Origin: Acanthamoeba lenticulata
Lineage: Eukaryota > Discosea > Longamoebia > Acanthamoebidae
Length of the DNA: 15,595 nucleotides
NCBI GenBank assembly: GCA_002179805.1
Contig: NAVB01000713.1
Span: 1-15,595 of the forward strand
Reading direction: 5' to 3'
The notes under the pieces are model-generated. The model was given only the letters and a program-made list of their open reading frames with translations, did not search any database and was not told the origin of the DNA. Shown here one piece after another: positions 7,040 through 15,541 of this stretch. Every line of letters starts with the position of its first letter. Position 1 is the stretch's first letter. The position numbers and the translations under genes were made by a program.

Positions 7040-10000
7040 ATGCTCTCTCAACCACCAAAGCAGCGTGCTTCTAATCCGCGCCCGAGTGACGACTTTGGGA
7101 GCTTTGACTCTAGTGGTGTTCCTTCTGGGTACTCCTCATCAACGCTACTCCCTCAATGAAGATGCCAAACTATCATTTATTAAATAATGATTGATTATTC
7201 AATTTATTAAAATAGATATAAAATTCACATTGTCCACTTGGATTAACTACTGTCTCTATATGCCCGAATTCGCAGTCCCTCTACTCTCGGCTCGCTTTTC
7301 AGCGGTAAAGGGCCCCAACAGGGCAATCAGAGCCTTCAGTACAGACCCCCCAAAGAACCCAAGAAGAACTCGCCGCAGGCCGCACCGACCCCTGCCAAAG
7401 CGGCCGATGCACCTCTCTCCCTTCTCCATGCCAACCCCGTCCAGCTCTACCAGTAGTACGCAGTTGCTGCAACCGTGAGAGGCTGTTCTTGGTTGTGGCG
7501 CTCATTTCCTCATTTTGTGATCATCATCACCACCACCACCATCGCTGCGTAGCGACAACGCCAAGCAGGAGCACAGTCCACTCGGCAAAGTTGGGGCGGC
7601 CGTCTTAGGGAATGTCGACGCCGGCAAGTTCCAGCTCTACCTCTATTACAACAAGAAGCAGCAAATATGCAGCATCAACATCACCTCCAAGTTCAACGTT
7701 GTTGTACGGGCCTCCTGCCCTCTTTCTTCTCTCTTCCTTCTTTTCCTTTCTTCACCCCTAACCTCCTCCCTCCTCCTCTCCGCTCTTTCTCTTTATGTCT
7801 CTCTCTCTCTCTCTTTCTTTCAATTGCCGGTTGTGGTGGTGGTGGGCGAGACGTAGGTTCAAAACGACGTGTACTGCAATTTCAACGATAGCAATGGCCG
7901 CAACTGGACCATCATGTTTGGCAAGCCCGATGAATGCGCCAAGTTTGTCTGCTTCATTGCCCTCGCCAAGACGCTTTGCGATCCGGCCCACCCCCTGACC
8001 CAGCAGGACCTCAAAGTGGGCAAGGGCAATGTTCGTGTCCCCCCCCCCCAATCGACATCTTTCCTTTCTCTTCCTCTTCCTCTCGTCTCCCCTGTCTTCG
8101 TCCTCTGTGTGTGCGGGCTTGAGCTAATGCTGGGGCGGCACGGCGGTGTGTTTGTCTTGGTTGTTGTTGTTGTGGGTTGGTGATGGCGATCAATCGCGCA
8201 CAGGCGGTGGTGGCCGGGGACATGGTAGCGGTCACCTACACGGGCTGGCTGGTGGGCTCTGACGGCAAGCTCAGCGCATCTCCCTTTGACTCCAACGCCG
8301 GCCGAGATCCCCTCAAGCTGGCCATTGGTGGGGGTACCGTGATCAAGGGCTGGGAGGAGGGCCTCGTGGGCATGAAGCGAGGCGGAAAGCGCATCCTTGC
8401 TGTCCCGCCCCACCTCGGATACGGCGCGACCGGACGGCCGCCTGTGCCCCCGCACGCTACCCTTGTCTTCGAAGTTGAGCTGGTCAAGGTACGGCGCTCC
8501 GAAGCCAAGCCTGCGGCTCGCGGACGCACGGGCTCGGCCACAGCCACCAACCTCCCGCCGGTGCTGTTCCCCAACTCTCCCGCCGCCCCCGACATCTCCG
8601 ATGCCTCCGATGTGACCGATGATGAGGACGACGATGGTGCTGCCAATTCCTCTCAGGTTCGTCTCCCCCCCTCTCTTCTTTCCTCTCTCCCCTCTCCTCC
8701 GCATCCGCGCGTCTCCTCACCAGAGGTGTACACTATTTCTTCAATCTTCCCCCTTTCTTGTGCGTTTGTGGACGACAGCAGCAGTTGCGAGCAGATCTCG
8801 TCCAGAAGATGAAGAACTTGGGCGCTACTGCGACTCCGTTTGCTGCGCCCAACGCGCAGTCCAAGAGGCAATCCGCCTCCTACGAACCACAGCCTGACCA
8901 GCAGCAGTACCCGGTAGGGACTTTTTCTTTTCCTCTTTCTCTTTCTCTCCGCCTCTCTTCTTCCAGTTCTTCCACACATGTTTTACGGCGCCTTCTCTCA
9001 CGCTGCATGCGTGCCAGATTCAGGCGGTGCCGATGCAGCAGCAACAACCGATGCATCAGCAGCAGCAGCAGCAGTATCAGCAGCAGCAGCAGCCCCAGCC
9101 CCAGAGCTTCTTGTCGCAAGGGCCGACCTCATTCCAGCAGCAGCAGCAGCAGCAGCCCTACTCGCCCGCAGGGTCGATGCAGCTTGCGCTGGTGACTCCG
9201 CAGCAGCCCTCCCAAATCCCCACCTACCAGGTGGGCTTTCCTCCTCCTCCCTTCCTCCTTCCCCCCCCCCCAAACGGGTCTCTGGCTGCATGTATGTGTG
9301 TGTGTGTGTGCGTGCGGGGAGGGGGTCGCCATGTCCGCGCCTGCTCGTCTAACCTCCTCTAAACCGATGAATAATTGAATATTCGATAAACTATGGTTAA
9401 CATCCTCTCGCGTGGCGCAGGGAGTCTCTGGGGCGGGCTATGGGCAGCCTCAGCCCTTCGGGGCGCAGGTGCCGCAGCAGCCATTGCCCTACGGTGCGGC
9501 CCCGCAGCCTCAGACCCAGCCCATGTACGGGCTCCAGCAGCCAGCCATGCCTACGGCCGCGCCAGGTGAGCCCTCTCTCTCCCCCTCAAATCTGCTCGTT
9601 CTTTCCGTCGCAACCCCAACAATCAAAATGCAAATACATATACATCGACCAATACCAATACAAATAATAATAATTATTAGTAAGTAATAAATAATCAATA
9701 ACAAAGAAAGATGACGCCTATCAAGAAATCAGCACTTTAACCGCGGTACTGGGTACAGCAGCGGCGGACCCCTACCAGCAGCAGCAGGCGCAGCTGCAGC
9801 AGCAGGTGCTGCAATTGCAGCAACAGTCCCAACAGCTCCTCTCCCAGCACCAGGCCGCCCTTACTACACCGGTTCGTGCAAGCCCAGCCCCTCTCCTCCC
9901 CAAACCAAGGCCACCAGCGTCATCATCATCATCGTCGTCGTCATCATCATCATTATTCTTATTAGTGTCGTTATCATCATCGTCATCACCGTCGTAGTCT

Positions 10001-13000
10001 CTCCTGGCCTCCTGCCTGCTGGCCTGTTCTCATGGTGGACGGCGGTTATGGGTGATGGGGTGGGGGGGGGGCGGACATGTTGTTGCTGCTGCTGCTGCTC
10101 CTGCTGCTCCTGCTTGGTGGGTGGGTGGGAGGGGGGACAGGCACCGGCGCGGGAGAAGAGCGGCGTGCCGGCGGACATGATCGGAATCCTCGTGGAGCAG
10201 AAGGAGTTCCAAAACGACGTGCAGCGCACGCTCAAGGACGTAAGCGAGAAGGTCGAGGAGGTCCACCGAACGATGCAGGTCTTCGGGGGCAAGGCAACGC
10301 GCGAGGGAGCCTACGGCGCGTCGGCGGGCTTGACGCCGATCCTGCTGCTACAAACCATCCAGAAGATGATCGACGAGAACGAGCTGCTGAAGAAGGAGGT
10401 GACGGACAAGGCGCACAAGATGGACATCCTCCGGGAGCAGATCACGGCGCTGCACGCCAAGAACGACCAGTTCCTGGACCAGCACAACCGGATTCAGGAG
10501 CAAAGGGCCGACACGCTCAAGGAGAGCGCCGAGTTGGCCCGGAGGAACCTGATGGCGGTGCGCGAGCAAAAGGCCAAGCTCGAGGAGGAGCTCACCGAGG
10601 CCCTGCAGGAGCTCAACGACAAGCGGCGCGAGGCGGCACAGCTGGCCAAGCAGCTTGAGGAGGCCACCGCCCAACGCGCGCGCCTGGAGAACGAGGTGGA
10701 GCGGCTCGCGGGCGAGAACGCGCAGGGCAAGAGCCAGCAGTTTGCGCTCGAGCAGCAGCTCAAGGACCTGACCACGGAGCTCAAGGAGGAGCGCCTGGCC
10801 AAGCGGCAGGCGCAGACCAACAACAACACCCTCCGCGAGGAGCTCGCCGACAAGGGCGAGGCTGTCGCCGCGCTGGAGCGCAAGCTCGAGGAGCGCAAGA
10901 AGAAGGCCGACGATGCGCGCCGCGAGCTCGAGGCCGCCTTTGACGAGGAGCGCAAGACCCTCGAAGCCGCCCTCAAGAAGGCCAAGGACTCCCTCCAGCA
11001 GGAGCGCGCCGCCCAGGCCGACGAGCTCCAGCGCCACCTCCGCCAGGCCGACCAGGACGCCGCCGACCGTCTCCGTCGCCGCGAGCAGGAGCTCCTCGAC
11101 CTCCACGCCCGCGACGCCCAGGCCCTCAAGGCTCAGGCCACCCGCGACGAGCGCCAGGCCTACGAGCGCGGCCGTGCCGACGCCACCCAGCAGGCGGCCC
11201 TTGACTCAGCTGCCGCCGTCACCCAGGCCGAGAAGCGCGCTCACGAGCGTGGCCTCCTCGAGGGCCGCGAGGCCGCCCGCGCCGACGCCGACCGCGTCGC
11301 CTTCGAGCGCGGTCTTCGCGAAGGCCGTGAGGCTGCCTTGCGCGAGGCCGGCCAGGGCGCCCACGAGCACTACGCCAAGGGCCGCGCTGACGGCTTCGAG
11401 GCCGGCCGTCTCGAGGGCCTCGCTCAGGCGCAGGCCTCTGCTGCTCCTGCCTCTGCTGCCCAAGGCGCCTTGGCCGATACGGAAGCCTTGGCCAAGGCCG
11501 AGGCGCAGGCGCAGGCCCAGCTCAAGCGCGTCAAGCGGGAGAGCGCGCGTCAGCTGCGCGAGATCAAGCGCCAGTCCAAGGAGCAGATGACCGCCGGCAT
11601 CAAGAAGATTATGAACGACATTTTCTTCGCCCTCCGCTCCGAGTTTGAGGACGACGCCACCTACGACGGTACCGCACGCGCCCCCTCCCCCCCTAAACCA
11701 GCCATCCCCCTCTTATTTTTCTTTTTCTTTCTTTCTTTCTCTCTTTCTTTCTATATCAATCTATTTATGCCGTGTGCGATGATATGGGTGGGTTGGGGGG
11801 GGGGATTGCAGGTGAGACGATAATGGGCTCGCTCAAGGCCACCATCCGTGAGACCACCGTGGCGCTTCTGCAGCAGCAACAAGAGGAGGAGGACGGTGAG
11901 GAGGAGGAAGAGGAGCAGGAGCAAGACGAGGAGGAGAAGCCCACCACAGCCACTACCGTCCATGAAGTGGACGAGGCGGCGCAGGAGAAGGACAAGGCCA
12001 AGGCGAAGGAGGAAAAGGAGGAGGAGGAAGCCGTCCCTGCGACAGTGGCAAGCGAGACAGGAGCTCCGCTCGCGACCGACGTGGAAGGATTGCAGGCAAA
12101 AAAGGACGAACAGGAGGACGAGGAGCAGCAGCAGCAGCAGCAGCCTGAGCATGAAGAGGAGCATGAGGAGGTTAGGGTGGGGCTGGGGGTCAAAATTCCC
12201 GACGAGACCCGCGAAAAGGCTCCGGCTGTGTCAGGCCTGAGGGACCTCGAGGTGAAGGAGGGCGAGCTCTTCAGGGAAACGGAGGACCCGCTCTTCAGCG
12301 GCCGCGCCCAGAAAGAGGAGGAGGAGGAGGAGGCGGCGGCCCAGGCCCAGGAGGAGGAGGAGGCCCAGGAGGAGGAGGAGGCCCAGGAGGAGGCAGAGGA
12401 GGGGAAGGGAGCGCCCTCGCAGCCTTCCTCCCTCCCGGAGCCCACAAGCGGCCAAGCGGCGGTTGGGGAGGAGGAGGAGGAGGAAGAGGAGGAAGGAGAG
12501 GAGCAGGCCGTGGACGAGCAGCAGGACGCCACGGCCGTGGAGGCCGAGGAAGACAAGGAGGAAGAGGATGAGGAGGAACAAAAGGAAGGGGCCGTTGATT
12601 TGGCCGCGTCGGCCCTCGACGCGTTGGACGACGCGCTCCTCACGCCGCGTGACGAGCTTCAAGACCCATCCGCCGCCGTCGGCGGGGTGCCCCTCTTCGC
12701 GGGGCAGGCCCAACAGCAAGCTGATGACGAAGAGGAGGAAGAGGAGGAGGAGGACGAAGATGACGATTTCCTCAGTGGGGGGACTGCGCGTGCCGGACCT
12801 CCGCAGCAGACTGGCGGGCAAGTGGCCCAGGCGGCCTCCCTGGCTGACCCGCTCGGAGCCCTCCTCTCGCCTTCTTCTAGCCCCCTCGACGAGGTGACCG
12901 TAGAGCCGGAGGCGGAGGAGAAGGAAGACGAGGAGCAGCAGGAGCAGGAAGCCCAAGAGGAGGCTGAAGAGGCGCCGGAGGGCGAGGAGGAGGAGGAGGA

Positions 13001-13944
13001 GCAGGATGGCGACGCGACCCAAGCCGCGGTTGAGGAGGAGGAGGAGGAGGAGGGCCAAGAAGAGGAGGAGGAGGATGGAGCGCAGCAACAGGATGATGGT
13101 GACGTCCAGGAAGAGGAAGAGCCGGAGGGCGTTGAGGCCGCTGGCGAAGAGGAGGAGGTGGAGGAGGAGGAAGGTGATGAAAACGCGGGTGATGAGGAAG
13201 CGGAAGAAGAGGAGGGGGAAGAGGGGGATGGGCAGGAGGGGGAGGTCGCCGAGGAGGAGGAGGAGGAGGAGGCCGCTGAAGGACAGCAACTGGAGGGAGA
13301 GGAGGAGGAGGAGGAGGAAGCTGAGGGTGCCGAGGAGGAGAAGAAGTCGCACGTGAGTGCGCCTCCTCTGTTCGCGGATCCGCTGTTGGGCGGCGGCGAT
13401 GAGGAGGTGTCGTTTACACCGGCGTCGGGCCCCAAGCGAACAACGGTGACGGCCTCCAGCATGTTTGGCGACGATGAGGACGAGGAAGACGGTTCCAGAA
13501 ATAATACGCCCAAGAGCACAGCAACGGGCAACGCCGCCACCTCCTCGTCCCGGTAGAACTCCTCTTGCCCCCTCCTCTCTCTCTCACTCTCTCCTCCCTT
13601 GCTGGCTTTTGCCAACTCGCTCACAACGAAGCATTCCATGCCCCAGATTGGGCGGCCTGCTCGGTGAGGGCGAGGACAGCAGCCTCTTTGACGATGCGCT
13701 CTTCGCCAGCCCGGGCCTTGCGCCTCCCTCGCCAAGCTCCGCGGCCAAGGGCACGGCCGGAAAGACGCCCACCAAGCCTGCCAAGGCTTCGGTCGACTCC
13801 CTGTTTGGCGACTCAGGCGACACTCCGTCCTTCTTTGATGACTTTGCGGCACCGCCTCCGCTCAAGAAGCCTGCCACGCCAGCCAAGCCCGCCGGCGAGC
13901 TGGAGAAGGATCTGTTCTCTGACGACATGTTCAGCTTCCAGTAG
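7040..13944 (+). CDS. FKBP15: FKBP15/WAFL orthologue: WH1-like, FKBP, coiled coil, acidic tail with LF motifs
   Basis: Twelve exons with matching phases: 7040-7128, 7276-7452, 7553-7703, 7857-8030, 8204-8656, 8779-8913, 9018-9230, 9421-9565, 9759-9871, 10141-11668, 11812-13552, 13647-13944; 1738 residues (human FKBP15 is about 1200). Residues 1-88 hold DDFGSFD, GSLFSGKG and QYRPPKEPKK, matching the family N-terminus; about 75-195 is the WH1-like domain (GKVGAAVLGNVDAGKFQLYLY, NWTIMF); 198-292 is an FKBP domain (VTYTGW, PFDSN, VIKGWEEGLVGMKRGGKR, HATLVFEVEL); 349-550 is Gln/Pro-rich; about 617-1040 is coiled coil, ending in KKIMNDIFFALRSEFEDD; 1061-1075 has the family segment ETIMGSLKATIRETT; the rest is Glu-rich with LF-acidic motifs to DLFSDDMFSFQ. 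Known: FKBP15 is an early-endosomal, actin-linked protein connected with the WASH system; an endosomal role here is inferred. Start ATG 7040 lies in the only frame that joins exon 2. An intron after exon 5's EVELVK (GTACGG, 8490) is possible but not required. Confidence 0.9.
12345..12398 (+). repeat. 18-bp coding tandem repeat in FKBP15 acidic tail
   Basis: Three adjacent units of GCCCAGGAGGAGGAGGAG (the third diverges at its end), encoding Ala-Gln-Glu4. The frame is kept because the unit is a multiple of three. Confidence 0.85.
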
Positions 13945-13991
13945 GAGCCGCCCCCGACTTCTTGCCAGTAGGCCCAAGAACAGAAGAAGAG

Positions 13992-13997
13992 AATAAA
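13992..13997 (+). promoter_or_regulatory. AATAAA polyadenylation signal for FKBP15
   Basis: AATAAA lies 48 bp after the FKBP15 stop codon, a usual distance. A second AATAAA is at 14053-14058. Both lie within the 142-bp gap to the convergent P-protein stop. Confidence 0.55.
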
Positions 13998-14052
13998 TTT
14001 ACCGCACAATTTGATTCTACCCTTTAGTGGCGGAGGACTGCTGTACAGGAGG

Positions 14053-14058
14053 AATAAA
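14053..14058 (+). promoter_or_regulatory. Second AATAAA, possible alternative polyadenylation signal
   Basis: AATAAA in GGAATAAATACT, 109 bp after the FKBP15 stop and 29 bp before the low-coordinate end of the convergent P-protein CDS. If used, the FKBP15 transcript would probably run to or into the P-protein 3' end in antisense. Confidence 0.3.
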
Positions 14059-14086
14059 TACTATTTTGGTTCTGTGCGCGACCTTC

Positions 14087-15496
14087 TCAGCCGCTGTACC
14101 ACGTGAAGATGACATGCGTGACGACGAGATAGACCGTGGCGGCCGCCGTAGAGACGATCATGCAGGGGAAACCCATGGCAAAGAATTGGTTGAAGGTAAT
14201 GTGGCACCCGTACTGCTCCGCAATGCCTGCCGCCACCACGTTGGCCGATGCGCCTGTTGTGTCGTCACATCGCGGCCGTCAGGCATGGCTGAGGCAGGGG
14301 CTGGGGACAGCTGCGCCGGGGAGGGGGAGGATTGTGTTTGGGGGGGGGGAAAGGCACAAACCAATGAGGGTGCCGTTGCCGCCGAGGCACACACCAAAGG
14401 CGATGGCCCACACCATCGGCTGGAGGGGCAGGCCAAGGCCGCTTTGGGACAGCTCCACCACGATGGGCACCATGGTTGTGGTAAAGGGGATGTTGTCGAT
14501 GAATGCCGAAACAAGCGCGCAGACCCACATCAACAGCACAATGGCGCAGAACAACCGAATACGGCCCTGTTGTTTCGTTTGTTCGTTCGTCGTTCGTTAG
14601 GTACACGTGATGTGACAAGCAAGGCGAGAAAGACAAACGGGCGAGCCACGTGCCTCCGGGAATAGGGACACGAGGTCGGCCGTCAGTCGGGCGAAGAAAA
14701 GCATGACCCCCATTTCCTGCGAGAGAGAGAGAGAGAGAGAGGGCACGGCGTTATGATGATGAAGATGATGATGAAGGGCCAGCAGTGATAAATTGATCAA
14801 ACAGGAAAAAAAAGAGCAGCAGTTGCGCAACAGATCATTCGGATCCGATGACGATGCGTACTTTGGGGGGGGGGGGCGAACAGGCGAGGAAAAAAGGGGG
14901 ACGCACCTCGAGACAGCGCATCAGCACAAACAGGCCAGCAAAGAAGAAGAGCGTTCCCATCTCCACCTTGGCCAAGATGGGCTCCAGCTCCTCCACATCT
15001 ATCAGCACCTGCGTTGGCGTTGCTGCATGGGTCAGTCTCTTCGGGGGATATTAAGCCAAAGAAGAAGAAAGAGAAGAAGAACACGGGACGGGAGGTCTCC
15101 GGGGGGGGGGAAGGGTACGAGGAGGAGGAGGGCGCCCATGATGGCGATCCACGGGATGTTGAGGTGGACGGAGGACAAGAACGGGTGAAGGAAGAAAAGG
15201 GCCACCACGCCCAGCATCACGCACACGCTCTTGACAAAGAGCGGAACGTCCCGGATCTTGTACTTCTTCTCGAGGGCCTGGATGTCGAGCTTGCTCTCCT
15301 CTTGCTCGTCCTCCTCAGCGGCGTCGGCCTCCCCGTCGGCCTCGATCATGAGGGCCGACGAGTTGGCCAAGCGGCTCTCGTGCAGTCTCTGTTGCTGCTC
15401 CTCCTTGGCCCGCTGCTTCTCGGCCACGTGGTGCTCCAGCATTTCGATGTACTCCAGCAGCTTCTCCCGGACGTTCTTCTCCTCGTCCGTCGCCGC
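14087..15496 (-). CDS. OCA2: P protein (OCA2)-like ion transporter, C-terminal part (5' end outside window)
   Basis: Minus-strand exons, in reading order: 15496-15119, 15008-14907, 14716-14639 (or to 14654), 14566-14362, 14253-14087; stop at 14089-14087; about 305-309 residues. The first exon carries a cytosolic, charged, probably coiled-coil segment ([20 protein letters not shown], then [12 protein letters not shown]) followed by [20 protein letters not shown], the first of about six membrane segments seen here. Family signatures are [48 protein letters not shown] and [20 protein letters not shown]; these belong to the ArsB/NhaD/P-protein branch of the IT transporter superfamily and align with the human OCA2 C-terminal half. 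In animals the P protein controls melanosomal anion flux and pH; in an amoeba an endolysosomal or contractile-vacuole location is only a guess. The transport substrate cannot be read from sequence. It converges with FKBP15, stop to stop 142 bp. Confidence 0.88.
14720..14742 (+). repeat. (GA)n tract next to P-protein acceptor
   Basis: On the coding (minus) strand this is a (CT)n tract directly before the CAG acceptor of exon 14716-14639, so it serves as the polypyrimidine tract. Confidence 0.9.
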
Positions 15497-15508
15497 CTGT
15501 CGCGCCAA

Positions 15509-15541
<33 letters not shown>
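15509..15541 (+). repeat. (TG)n/(CG)n tract in P-protein intron
   Basis: A TG run with a CG core, in the intron before the first visible P-protein exon. On the coding strand it reads (CA)n. Frames read through it give His-Thr runs that are not real protein. Confidence 0.9.

Noticed and set aside
7191..7478. Start at ATG 7260 (MPEFAVPLL...) for the FKBP15 gene
   Set aside because: Out of frame with the family-matching protein in the same exon; the exon 1/exon 2 join at 7128/7276 fits both phase and homology.
10048..10140. Cys-rich N-terminal extension of the coiled-coil exon (poly-Cys run)
   Set aside because: This is intron read-through: TGC/TGT repeats before the CAG acceptor at 10138-10140; the preceding exon 9759-9871 joins in phase.
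10348..11129. Minus-strand Leu-rich or Arg/Ser-rich open frames that look like membrane protein
   Set aside because: Antisense of the coiled-coil exon, whose plus-strand frame matches FKBP15 throughout.
12231..13352. Long minus-strand open frame rich in Leu
   Set aside because: It is the antisense of the Glu-rich FKBP15 tail: GAG repeats read as CTC Leu. No family match and the plus strand has a clear orthologue.
12659..13852. Long minus-strand Ser-rich open frame
   Set aside because: Another antisense frame of the same GAG repeats (TCC Ser); it also crosses an FKBP15 intron.
14027..14665. Plus-strand open frame over the P-protein exons
   Set aside because: Antisense shadow; the minus strand gives conserved P-protein signatures across several exons here.
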